Of a stretch of DNA of 23,770 bases, positions 8,385 to 15,247 are shown piece after piece (positions within the stretch are counted from its first letter, which is position 1; each line of letters starts with the position of its first letter). The stretch is from contig CAYPNT010000039.1 in the NCBI GenBank assembly GCA_964412235.1, forward strand, positions 1 to 23,770, read 5' to 3'. This DNA comes from JAYZQT01 sp964412235 (GTDB lineage: Bacteria > Pseudomonadota > Alphaproteobacteria > MPNO01 > UBA830). Under the pieces are notes generated by a model. It was not told the origin of the DNA, made no database searches, and saw nothing but the letters and a program-made list of their open reading frames with translations. The translations under genes and the position numbers were made by a program.

Positions 8385-9377
8385 ATGGCGCCCCTCCCAT
8401 TAACAATATGTACTGGAGATTATGATCGGATACGGGCTCTGTCTGATGGCAGAATTAGGGTTGAGGGGTGTGATGTTAATTACCTAACCATGAACCCTGA
8501 ACAGGTATTTTACCGGGCGTGGAATAACCACGAATTTGATGTCACGGAAATTTCAGGCTCAAGTTATATTCTTGCGCGTTCCGTGGGTTGGGATGATTAC
8601 ATTGCGGTGCCTGTATTCCCTTCACGGATGTTTCGTCATTCTGGAATTTATATACGCACCGATTCAGGAATAGCGTCACCGAAAGATCTCAAGGGTAAAG
8701 AAATTGGCGTTCCTGTCTATGCGATGACAGCCGCGGTGTGGATTCGCGGTATGCTTTGTGATGATTTCGGCGTGCTTCCATCGGACCTGCACTGGTTGAC
8801 CGGTGGATTGGAGGAGGGTGGCAGAAAACCAAAATTTAGTCCAAGCCTCCCTCCCGAAATACGGGTGAATAATAATCCCGAAAATAAAACTCTTTCCAAA
8901 ATGCTCGAAGATGGCGAAATCGATGCACTTATATCTGCGCGCGAACCCTCGTGTTTTACGTCTGGTAACTCTGATATTGAACGCCTGTTTCCTGATTTTC
9001 GTAGCGCTGAGAAAGAGTGGTATAGTCGTACCGGGCTTTTTCCAATCATGCACTTTCTTGCAATACGCACAGCGTTGGTCGAACGGGAGCCATGGTTAGC
9101 AAACAGCATCTTAAAGGCCTTTACTCAGGCTAAGGATTTATCCATTAAACAAATGTTTGATGTTACAGCCCTCAGTGTTTCAGTGCCGTGGATTGCTGCT
9201 GAATTGAGAGAAACACAGAACCTGATGGGTGAAGATTTCTGGCGTTATGGATTTGTCGAAAACATTCAAGAATTAACGACCATGTGCCGGTGGTCAAGTG
9301 AGCAGGGCATCGCGATACGTGAAATGGATCCAAAAGAACTATTTCATCCAGCCACGTTAGATAAATCTCGGATTTAA
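8385..9377 (+). CDS. 4,5-dihydroxyphthalate decarboxylase-like / substrate-binding-fold protein
   Basis: The 330-residue product resembles the 4,5-dihydroxyphthalate decarboxylase (Pht5/PhtD) family, proteins with a type-2 periplasmic-binding fold. Recognisable blocks are LTICTGDYDRIRALSDGRI at the N-terminus, EFDVTEISGSSYILARS, VPVFPSRMFRHSGIYI, KEIGVPVYAMTAAVWIRGML, LEDGEIDALISAREPS, and WYSRTGLFPIMHFLAIR. There is no signal peptide, so it should be cytoplasmic, which fits an enzyme better than a transport receptor. Family members are widely annotated either as the decarboxylase or as ABC substrate-binding proteins, and few are characterised. The gene sits 9 bases after the thioesterase and 7 before the MetE-like gene, in an apparent operon. 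Phthalate as substrate is not demonstrated: no phthalate dioxygenase gene lies in the window. Confidence 0.75.
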   Translation: MAPLPLTICTGDYDRIRALSDGRIRVEGCDVNYLTMNPEQVFYRAWNNHEFDVTEISGSSYILARSVGWDDYIAVPVFPSRMFRHSGIYIRTDSGIASPKDLKGKEIGVPVYAMTAAVWIRGMLCDDFGVLPSDLHWLTGGLEEGGRKPKFSPSLPPEIRVNNNPENKTLSKMLEDGEIDALISAREPSCFTSGNSDIERLFPDFRSAEKEWYSRTGLFPIMHFLAIRTALVEREPWLANSILKAFTQAKDLSIKQMFDVTALSVSVPWIAAELRETQNLMGEDFWRYGFVENIQELTTMCRWSSEQGIAIREMDPKELFHPATLDKSRI

Positions 9378-9384
9378 TATATAA

Positions 9385-10440
9385 ATGGCAAAGAATTTAT
9401 TGCTTGTTGGCAGCATACCCTACGAGACTGTGGAAGAGGTCTTTAGGGTTTTTGGTGGTGCGCTTGATCCCCACATATCTGCGATTCCTGATGGGGAAGT
9501 GGGACCTAGAAAGCATTGGATAAGTAAAGTGCATTACCAAGTAATTGCGGGTCATCCGGACTTCGACGTGGTGCGCCACCCTGCACACGAAAATGGTGTT
9601 GAGCGCGTTAATCCGCGCGGAGTTTCGGATAGTTGGCTGTTTAGCGTTAAAAAGGGAATTGATCGGGTTCGTTTCGGTGAGCCAGGTTGGCGCCTCGGGT
9701 ATGCTTCTGACGCGGTCAATTCTTATTTTGTATTCAAAACGCTACGGGAACGAGGAGTCTTTTCGTCGAACAAACGATTCCAAGTATCGCTACCATCCGT
9801 AAATAGTGTTGTTACCCCGCGGGTTTTTAGTGAACCGGGTGATTTAGAGAAAATAAAACCCGGCTATGAGCAGGCTCTTTTAGCGGAACTCAAAATGATT
9901 ATACAAAAAATCCCGTCTGAAGACTTGGCCATACAATGGGATTGCGCGACGGAACTGCAAGATGCTTATGGTGCCGTTCCGGGATTTGATCCGGTGACTA
10001 TGATCGAGCGAAATATAGATCAATTTCGAAGGTTAAATGCGATAATTCCAGAAAAGACTTGGCTCGGCTTTCACCTATGTTTTGGCACTTTGGGTGGCTG
10101 GCCTCGGTTTGTGCCCGATGATCTGCGGGGGGCGGTTGAGATAGCAAATGCATTTGTTGAGCATTCGCCAAGGAGAGTAGATTGGCTTCATTTGCCTATC
10201 CTAGATCGAAGCGACGTGTCATTTTTTAAGGATTTAGAAAACCTAAAGCCCGCCGGTGCTCGAGTTTATCTAGGAATGATTCATAATATGGATCGCTTTA
10301 AAGACCGTTTGGTGATGGCAAGAAAGTTTCTACCTGATTTTGGTTTGGCGGCTTATTGCGGACTTGGCAGGGAGGATCCAGAGAAATTAACTTCTCATCT
10401 CAAAGACCACCTAACTGCTGCAGAAATTGCCAAATTTTAA
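9385..10440 (+). CDS. MetE C-terminal-like (UROD/MetE superfamily) protein, possible zinc methyl- or alkyltransferase
   Basis: The 351-residue product looks like a lone catalytic barrel of the cobalamin-independent methionine synthase superfamily. It starts KNLLLVGSIPYETVEEVFRVFG and contains IQWDCATELQDAYG, then FHLCFGTLGGWP with an HxC pair (His230, Cys232). Near the end is YLGMIHNMDRFKDRL followed by AYCGLGRED (Cys325). In MetE the zinc is held by an HxC pair, a Glu and a late Cys. The same pattern suggests a zinc-thiolate active site here. It is half the length of MetE and lacks the N-terminal barrel, so methionine synthesis is doubtful. Related stand-alone proteins act as methyl or alkyl transferases to thiols. 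The gene lies in the accessory cluster, 7 bases after the decarboxylase-like gene. Family assignment is fairly secure; function is unknown. Confidence 0.7.
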   Translation: MAKNLLLVGSIPYETVEEVFRVFGGALDPHISAIPDGEVGPRKHWISKVHYQVIAGHPDFDVVRHPAHENGVERVNPRGVSDSWLFSVKKGIDRVRFGEPGWRLGYASDAVNSYFVFKTLRERGVFSSNKRFQVSLPSVNSVVTPRVFSEPGDLEKIKPGYEQALLAELKMIIQKIPSEDLAIQWDCATELQDAYGAVPGFDPVTMIERNIDQFRRLNAIIPEKTWLGFHLCFGTLGGWPRFVPDDLRGAVEIANAFVEHSPRRVDWLHLPILDRSDVSFFKDLENLKPAGARVYLGMIHNMDRFKDRLVMARKFLPDFGLAAYCGLGREDPEKLTSHLKDHLTAAEIAKF

Positions 10441-10538
10441 TGACTGACGAGGTAGATAAACGAGGATTTCCCATCGGGATACAATTGATTAATATGCCAA
10501 AAAAAGTCCGACGTCCTACTACAACCATAGATTGTTAG
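10440..10538 (+). CDS. Small ORF of 32 codons, translationally coupled
   Basis: The ATG at 10440 overlaps the TAA of the preceding gene by one base (TAATG), and the frame runs to TAG at 10536-10538, only 8 bases before the flavin reductase ATG. It exactly fills the gap between these two genes. The peptide reads MTDEVDKRGFPIGIQLIN and ends in a basic stretch, MPKKVRRPTTTIDC. The piece GFPIGIQLI resembles the conserved C-terminal G-P-G-QL motif of amidase-signature enzymes. It could therefore be a remnant of a lost amidase gene, a genuine small protein, or a chance frame. I see no start-site SD of its own beyond coupling. Function unknown. Confidence 0.35.
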   Translation: MTDEVDKRGFPIGIQLINMPKKVRRPTTTIDC

Positions 10539-10546
10539 GGAATTTG

Positions 10547-11026
10547 ATGTCAATCGAACAAAGAGAATTTAGAAATGCGGTAGGGTGTTTTGCGACCGGC
10601 GTCACAGTCGTTACTACGCTTGATAGTAATGGAGCTAAGGTCGGAATAACCGCAAATTCTTTTTCTTCGTTATCGCTGGACCCACCACTTATTCTATTTT
10701 GCATCGATTCAAAAATTAATAGCTTTGATGCCTTTGAGAATTGCGCAAATTTTATTGTAAACGTTTTGAACGAAGAACAGCAGGATATTTCAAATAATTT
10801 TGCTCGCTCAAGCGATGAAAAATGGGAAGGTATTATGCATGACTTTGGTGAAAATGGCTGTCCAAGTTTTGCGAATGCTGTCGCTATACTAGAATGTAGG
10901 AAACATGCCATCCACGAGGGGGGTGACCATTTGATTGTGGTAGGCGAAGTGACCCACATAAAGTACGACTCTGAAAATAAACGCCCTCTTCTCTACTATA
11001 AGGGATCCTATTCAAGAATCTCGTGA
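10547..11026 (+). CDS. Flavin reductase (HpaC/RutF-like, FMN-binding)
   Basis: The 159-residue protein belongs to the flavin reductase family that uses NAD(P)H to make free FMNH2 or FADH2 for a two-component monooxygenase. The blocks FRNAVGCFATGVTVVTTL, GITANSFSSLSLDPPLILFCI, NFIVNVL and the C-terminal LLYYKGSYSRIS are standard for the family; T-A-N-S-F-S-S is the flavin-phosphate-binding region. I chose the ATG at 10547, with AGGGA about 8 bases upstream; a TTG at 10532 is an in-frame alternative. No monooxygenase gene lies beside it, so the oxygenase it serves must be outside the window, or it serves general flavin reduction. It is the last gene of the plus-strand cluster and converges with hemB 76 bases on. 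Confidence 0.88.
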   Translation: MSIEQREFRNAVGCFATGVTVVTTLDSNGAKVGITANSFSSLSLDPPLILFCIDSKINSFDAFENCANFIVNVLNEEQQDISNNFARSSDEKWEGIMHDFGENGCPSFANAVAILECRKHAIHEGGDHLIVVGEVTHIKYDSENKRPLLYYKGSYSRIS

Positions 11027-11064
11027 ACGCCCTTTAGTCCCTTCTGAGCATATTTCTGCTGAAG

Positions 11065-11085
11065 TTTGATCATTTTATTTGATCA
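11065..11085. repeat. Twin TTTGATCA repeat in a convergent intergenic region
   Basis: TTTGATCA occurs at 11065-11072 and 11078-11085, 13 bases apart. The inner TGATCA is self-complementary, so the pair can also form a 6-bp hairpin with a 7-base A/T loop. It lies in the 76 bases between the convergent flavin reductase and hemB genes. It may be a weak two-way terminator or chance; no strong T-run follows on either strand. Confidence 0.2.
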
Positions 11086-11102
11086 CCCGGACTTGCCGCG
11101 TA

Positions 11103-12104
11103 TTATCCCCTTTTTAATCGTGTAGCCACCTCGGTAGCAGCATAAGTAAGAATACCGTCAGCGCCCGCCCGTTTAAAAGCGAGTAAACTCTCAAAGATAG
11201 TCTCTTCCCAGTCCAGCCAACCATTAAGAGCTGCAGCTTTGATCATAGAATATTCCCCTGATACCTGATATGCGAATGTTGGCATCCCAAATTGGTCTTT
11301 AACCCGCTGGACGATGTCCAGGTAAAAAATACCTGGTTTTACCATTACCATGTCAGCGCCTTCGGCAATATCCATTGCCACCTCTCGCAGCGCCTCGTCT
11401 GTGTTTGTTGGGTTCATTTGATACGTCTTCTTGTCGGCACTACCCAAACTTGAAGCAGAACCAACAGCGTCCCGAAATGGGCCATACAGTGACGACGCAT
11501 ATTTGGCGCTATAGGAGAGTATACGTACATTCGCATGGCCGGCTTCATCGAGGGCCGCCCGCAAGGCGCCTACACGACCGTCCATCATATCCGATGGAGC
11601 AATCACGTCACATCCCGCGTCTGCTTGCACAATAGCTTGGCGTTTGAGTATTTCTACTGTCTCATCGTTTACAACGTACCCGTCACGAATCAGTCCATCG
11701 TGCCCGTGAGTAGTAAATGGATCAAGCGCTACGTCACACATAACACCGACATCGGGATGAGCGGCTTTTAAGGCCCGTAATGCTTGGCACACGAGATTAT
11801 CGGGGTTAATGGCCTCTCTTCCTTCCGGATCCTTAAGGGTCGGGTCGGTCACTGGGAATATTGCTACCAACGGAATGCCCACGCCTTTTGCTGCACCCAC
11901 ATTATCTATTAGCGCGTTAATTGTATGTCGAAAAATTCCCGGTAGTGAGGGAATTTCCACTNNNNNNNNNNCGAAGACTGGCAGTATAAGGTCCGCAGCG
12001 GTTAACCGGTGTTCTGCAACTAGTTGTCGGTTCCATTCTTCTCGTCGGTTGCGACGCATTCGTGTCGCCGGAAACCTACCAATACCGTATTCTCCAGGTA
12101 CCAT
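11103..12104 (-). CDS. hemB: Delta-aminolevulinic acid dehydratase (porphobilinogen synthase)
   Basis: HemB condenses two 5-aminolevulinates to porphobilinogen in tetrapyrrole (heme) synthesis. About 333 residues from the ATG at 12104, with GGGGAAAG upstream; a TTG at 12137 is an alternative. The N-terminal FPATRMRRNRR and LILPVF blocks are standard. Both active-site lysines are present, in SYSAKYASSLYGPFRDA and MVMVKPG. The metal region reads DVALDPFTTHGHDG: the cysteines of zinc-type enzymes are replaced by Ala/Asp, the pattern of magnesium-type enzymes in many proteobacteria. A 10-N gap interrupts the segment between LILPVF and EIPSLPGI. The frame stays open across it, but the segment seems about four residues short, so the true gap is probably longer. 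The gene is not a pseudogene on present evidence. Confidence 0.93.
   Translation of the reverse strand: MVPGEYGIGRFPATRMRRNRREEWNRQLVAEHRLTAADLILPVFXXXXVEIPSLPGIFRHTINALIDNVGAAKGVGIPLVAIFPVTDPTLKDPEGREAINPDNLVCQALRALKAAHPDVGVMCDVALDPFTTHGHDGLIRDGYVVNDETVEILKRQAIVQADAGCDVIAPSDMMDGRVGALRAALDEAGHANVRILSYSAKYASSLYGPFRDAVGSASSLGSADKKTYQMNPTNTDEALREVAMDIAEGADMVMVKPGIFYLDIVQRVKDQFGMPTFAYQVSGEYSMIKAAALNGWLDWEETIFESLLAFKRAGADGILTYAATEVATRLKRG
11962..11971. other. Assembly gap (10 N) inside hemB
   Basis: Ten N bases fall between the codons for LILPVF and VEIPSLPG of HemB. The reading frame on both sides agrees with a gap length of 1 modulo 3. Comparison with the usual HemB spacing suggests that a few more residues are missing than 10 bases can hold, so the N run is likely a placeholder of fixed size. 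Confidence 0.9.
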
Positions 12105-12279
12105 TATCAGGCAACTTTCCCCATTGTTATTACCCAAGGTCGCCAGTTTTTGGGCCGAGTTAGTTAGTTTTACGCGTCCGAACAGTGGTGCTTTCGCTCA
12201 AATTATGGAAACTCATACAAAAAAGAGTGATGAGGCGGTAATAAACAATAGGTGACGGTATTTCAACGGGCGTTTCGTA

Positions 12280-12732
12280 TTAGGTTGCACAACGTTCCAT
12301 ATAATCTTCAATTTTAGAACGTATTTCATCGGGAATTACTACATTTTTCATTGTTTTTTTAGATGCAACGCAAGTAACAAAACTAGCGCGTAGTATCTCT
12401 AAATTCTCATCATGGCCAATAATGTCGTAGGTGATTGAAGATTTACCAAGTTTGGTTACGAGTAGCGTTAACTCCAACTTTTGTCCCATTTTTCTGGCTT
12501 GTTTAAAGTCTGCGTTAACGTGAACAAGAGGAAACATACGCTCTTCAATCTGAAATTGGTGCGCAAAGTTAATACCTAAGCATTTTTCCAACCAATCTTC
12601 GAAAAGATCATTAAACATTCGGAAAAATTCAGCGAAAAATACGATTCCGGCTGGATCGGAATGGGAAAAGCGAATGTCGTGAGTAACTGTGTATGCCTGC
12701 TCAGGCAGATCATGTAGATTGTTTGGGCACAT
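12280..12732 (-). CDS. Acyl-CoA thioesterase of the 4-hydroxybenzoyl-CoA thioesterase (YbgC-like) family
   Basis: The 150-residue hotdog-fold protein carries DIRFSHSDPAGIVFFAEFF near the N-terminus. Asp26 in the DPAGIV motif matches the catalytic aspartate of 4-hydroxybenzoyl-CoA thioesterase and YbgC. The rest (FPLVHVNADFKQARKMGQKL and KLGKSSITYDI) follows the same family. It would hydrolyse an aryl- or acyl-CoA in the cytoplasm; the substrate is not determined. The start is the ATG at 12732. It lies upstream of hemB on the same strand with a 175-base gap, so co-transcription is possible but not tight, and diverges from rpiB across 239 bases. It is a different hotdog subfamily from the PaaI-type gene at 7953. 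No Tol-Pal genes are nearby, so the name ybgC is not assigned. Confidence 0.85.
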   Translation of the reverse strand: MCPNNLHDLPEQAYTVTHDIRFSHSDPAGIVFFAEFFRMFNDLFEDWLEKCLGINFAHQFQIEERMFPLVHVNADFKQARKMGQKLELTLLVTKLGKSSITYDIIGHDENLEILRASFVTCVASKKTMKNVVIPDEIRSKIEDYMERCAT

Positions 12733-12850
12733 CTCAACAGCCTAATATTAACGTTCGGCCCTACAGCACTAGACAGGGCTTAAAGTACTAAATTCAGTCG
12801 CTTATTGGCATTTTAAAATGGTTGTCGGCGCAACCGAATCTCCATTCTAT

Positions 12851-12878
12851 TTGTAATCCTATTCACTCTCAATATACA
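12851..12878 (+). promoter_or_regulatory. Weak candidate promoter for the rpiB-thiL operon
   Basis: TTGTAA at 12851-12856 and TATACA at 12873-12878 are separated by 16 bases, each matching four of six consensus positions, about 95 bases before the rpiB ATG. A 6-bp inverted repeat (CAAACC 12897-12902, GGTTTG 12915-12920) lies just downstream in the leader. The region must contain the operon promoter, but this exact choice is tentative. Confidence 0.22.
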
Positions 12879-12971
12879 AAATAAGGTGTATTCAGCCAAA
12901 CCTAGTGTTTAGCTGGTTTGAATTTACGAGATATGGTAGTAGACCATCTGTCTCGATATTAGAAGAAATTT

Positions 12972-13415
12972 ATGACCACTAAACCGATTGGAATAGGCAC
13001 AGATCACGGCGGTTTTCCGCTAAAGCGCTGCATTATGGATACGGTTCGTAATAAAGGCTACGCCCTGCTTGACCTGGGAACCAATAGCGATGAGCCAGTA
13101 GACTATCCTGATCATGTACATAAACTAGTTCACTCTGTTGTATTAGGAACAGTTGACACTGGAATTTTGTTATGTGGAACAGGAATTGGTGTTTCTATCG
13201 TGGCAAACCGTCACAATTTAATCCGCGCCGCTGTATGTTACGACACAGAAACTACTCGGCTAGCGAGGCAGCATAACAATGCCAACGTGCTCTGTATTGG
13301 TGGACGAAAAACGACCGAGAAATTAGCGATAGAAATGGTGGAAATCTTTCTGAGCACAGACTTCTTAGGTGGTCGCCATGCCCGCCGAGTACGAAAAATG
13401 GGTAAGACTATCTGA
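12972..13415 (+). CDS. rpiB: Ribose-5-phosphate isomerase B
   Basis: RpiB interconverts ribose 5-phosphate and ribulose 5-phosphate in the non-oxidative pentose phosphate pathway. Ribulose 5-phosphate is also a precursor for the RibB reaction encoded downstream. The 147-residue product has GIGTDHGGFPLK (Asp11-His12), the catalytic Cys68 in LLCGTGIGVSI, His101 in ARQHNNANVL, and FLGGRHARRV near the C-terminus. The usual DHAG motif reads DHGG here, a mild change. AGAAGA lies just upstream of the ATG. It opens the plus-strand housekeeping run and is followed by glyA after 36 bases, the standard alphaproteobacterial order. No anomalies in length or motifs. Confidence 0.94.
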   Translation: MTTKPIGIGTDHGGFPLKRCIMDTVRNKGYALLDLGTNSDEPVDYPDHVHKLVHSVVLGTVDTGILLCGTGIGVSIVANRHNLIRAAVCYDTETTRLARQHNNANVLCIGGRKTTEKLAIEMVEIFLSTDFLGGRHARRVRKMGKTI

Positions 13416-13451
13416 CAGTTAAATTATCACAAAAGGAGCAAGAGGATAAAT

Positions 13452-14756
13452 ATGGCCACCCAAACTGCCATTATGTCTGAGAAGGACGAATTTTTTGCGG
13501 CACAAATAGAGGTGTCTGACCCAGAATTATATTCTGCGATAAGTGGGGAGTTGTTGCGGCAACAAGAACAAATTGAATTGATTGCCTCCGAAAACATTGT
13601 TTCGCGTGCTGTCCTTGAAGCTGCGGGTTCTGTGCTCACAAACAAGTATGCGGAGGGCTATCCTGGTCGCCGCTATTATGGTGGTTGTGAATATGTAGAT
13701 ATCGCAGAACAACTTGCTATCGATCGTGCCAAGGCTTTGTTTGATTGTTCGTTTGCAAATGTGCAACCGCACTCCGGGGCTCAAGCAAACGCGGCCGTAT
13801 ATTTTGGAATCTTAAAACCGGGGGATACAATACTTGGGTTGTCGCTTGCGGCCGGTGGTCATCTAACTCACGGCGCCCCCCCTAATATCTCGGGAAAATG
13901 GTTTAACGCTATACAATATGGGGTGAAGGAAGAAGATGCCTTGATAGATTTTGACGAGGTGGAAAACCTTGCTCAAAAATTTAAACCCAAAATCATTGTG
14001 GCCGGTGGTTCTGCGTATCCTCGGGTAATAGATTTTAAACGTTTTCGTAATATTGCAGACCAAATTGGCGCGTTTTTAATGGTCGATATGGCTCATTTTG
14101 CAGGGTTGGTGGCTGGCGGAGTACATCCTAACCCATTTCCGCACGCTCATATTGTGACGACTACAACACACAAAACGCTTCGAGGCCCACGAGGAGGCAT
14201 GATCCTTACGAATGATGATGACCTGTCAAAGAAGATAAATTCCGCAATCTTTCCAGGCACGCAAGGGGGACCGTTGATGCATATTATAGCGGCTAAAGCA
14301 GCTGCATTTGCGGAGGCGTTAAAGCCGGAATTTCGAATTTATTCGGCCCAAATAATTGAAAATGCAAAGGTCCTGGCTGAAGTGTTACGTGTTGGAGGAC
14401 TAGATATTGTCTCTGGTGGGACAGATACCCACCTCATGTTGGTAGATCTACGCCCGAAAGGCCTTACAGGAAAGGAAGCAGAAGCAAGTCTCGAAGCCGC
14501 AGGAATTACCTGCAATAAAAACGGTATTCCGTTCGACCCTGAGAAGCCAACGATTACTTCAGGGATAAGGCTAGGTTCTCCTGCGGCGACGACTAGGGGT
14601 TTTGGTGTATCAGAGTTTCGGAAAGTTGGCGAAATGATCGTAGAGGTGCTTGACGGCTTGTCATCAAAAAAGAATGAAAATTTTCAAATTGAAACTCGGG
14701 TGCGGGAGCGGGTGAATGAGCTGTGCGCTGAGTTTCCCATTTACGCTGATTTTTGA
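13452..14756 (+). CDS. glyA: Serine hydroxymethyltransferase
   Basis: GlyA is a PLP enzyme that converts serine and tetrahydrofolate to glycine and 5,10-methylene-THF, the main source of one-carbon units. It has 434 residues. The N-terminal IELIASENIVSRAVLEAAGS, the block NKYAEGYPGRRYYGGCEYVD and the PLP-lysine block TTTTHKTLRGPRGG (Lys241) are all intact. The start ATG at 13452 has two SD-like runs upstream, AGGAG at 13434-13438 and AGAGGA at 13441-13446. The later ATG in the frame (MSEKDEF) is possible but has no comparable signal. No glycine riboswitch fits in the 36-base gap after rpiB. nrdR follows 20 bases downstream. Confidence 0.97.
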   Translation: MATQTAIMSEKDEFFAAQIEVSDPELYSAISGELLRQQEQIELIASENIVSRAVLEAAGSVLTNKYAEGYPGRRYYGGCEYVDIAEQLAIDRAKALFDCSFANVQPHSGAQANAAVYFGILKPGDTILGLSLAAGGHLTHGAPPNISGKWFNAIQYGVKEEDALIDFDEVENLAQKFKPKIIVAGGSAYPRVIDFKRFRNIADQIGAFLMVDMAHFAGLVAGGVHPNPFPHAHIVTTTTHKTLRGPRGGMILTNDDDLSKKINSAIFPGTQGGPLMHIIAAKAAAFAEALKPEFRIYSAQIIENAKVLAEVLRVGGLDIVSGGTDTHLMLVDLRPKGLTGKEAEASLEAAGITCNKNGIPFDPEKPTITSGIRLGSPAATTRGFGVSEFRKVGEMIVEVLDGLSSKKNENFQIETRVRERVNELCAEFPIYADF

Positions 14757-14776
14757 AATTGCCCGGAGGTTAGAGA

Positions 14777-15247
14777 ATGAAGTGTCCATTTTGTGGTTCC
14801 GATGATACCCAGGTAAAAGACTCTCGACCGACAGAGGACAACACCGCTATACGGCGGCGGCGTTCTTGTACTGCCTGCGGTGCAAGGTTTACAACCTTTG
14901 AAAGGGTACAGCTTAGAGAACTATCAATCCTGAAGGCTGGTGGAAGAAGAGAGGTGCTAGACCGAGAAAAATTGTCTCGATCAATGAGTATCGCACTTCG
15001 CAAACGATCGGTGGAACCGGAAAGAATAGAACGAGCGATCACTGGTATAATTCGGAGACTAGAAAGTTCGGGGCAAACAGAGGTTACTTCTAAACAGGTT
15101 GGAGAATTAGTAATGGATGCACTGCTGCAACTCGATCAGGTTGCCTATATTCGTTTTGCTTCGGTGTACCGTAATTTTCGAGAGGCGCAGGACTTTGAGG
15201 ACTTTGTAGAGAGCCTCGGGGACCGAGACGAAGAAAACGTTGAGTGA
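14777..15247 (+). CDS. nrdR: Transcriptional repressor NrdR
   Basis: NrdR is the nucleotide-sensing zinc-ribbon/ATP-cone repressor of ribonucleotide reductase genes. The 156-residue protein begins MKCPFCGSDDTQVKDSRP with zinc ligands Cys3 and Cys6, and Cys31 and Cys34 in RRSCTACGARFTTFERV. The ATP-cone follows (EVLDREKLSRSMSIALRKR). The start is well marked by GGAGG about 10 bases upstream. The gene ends at TGA 15245-15247, overlapping the ribD start by 8 bases. No nrd genes lie in the window, so it acts in trans. Co-occurrence with glyA and the rib genes is normal for alphaproteobacteria. Confidence 0.96.
   Translation: MKCPFCGSDDTQVKDSRPTEDNTAIRRRRSCTACGARFTTFERVQLRELSILKAGGRREVLDREKLSRSMSIALRKRSVEPERIERAITGIIRRLESSGQTEVTSKQVGELVMDALLQLDQVAYIRFASVYRNFREAQDFEDFVESLGDRDEENVE

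Noticed and set aside
11809..12255. 148-codon plus-strand frame opposite hemB
   Set aside because: It crosses the N gap, is antisense to hemB and has no family features.
12733..12971. Possible riboswitch or small RNA ahead of rpiB-glyA
   Set aside because: Only short stems of 5-6 bp are present and no conserved riboswitch core (glycine, SAM, FMN or TPP) can be recognised.
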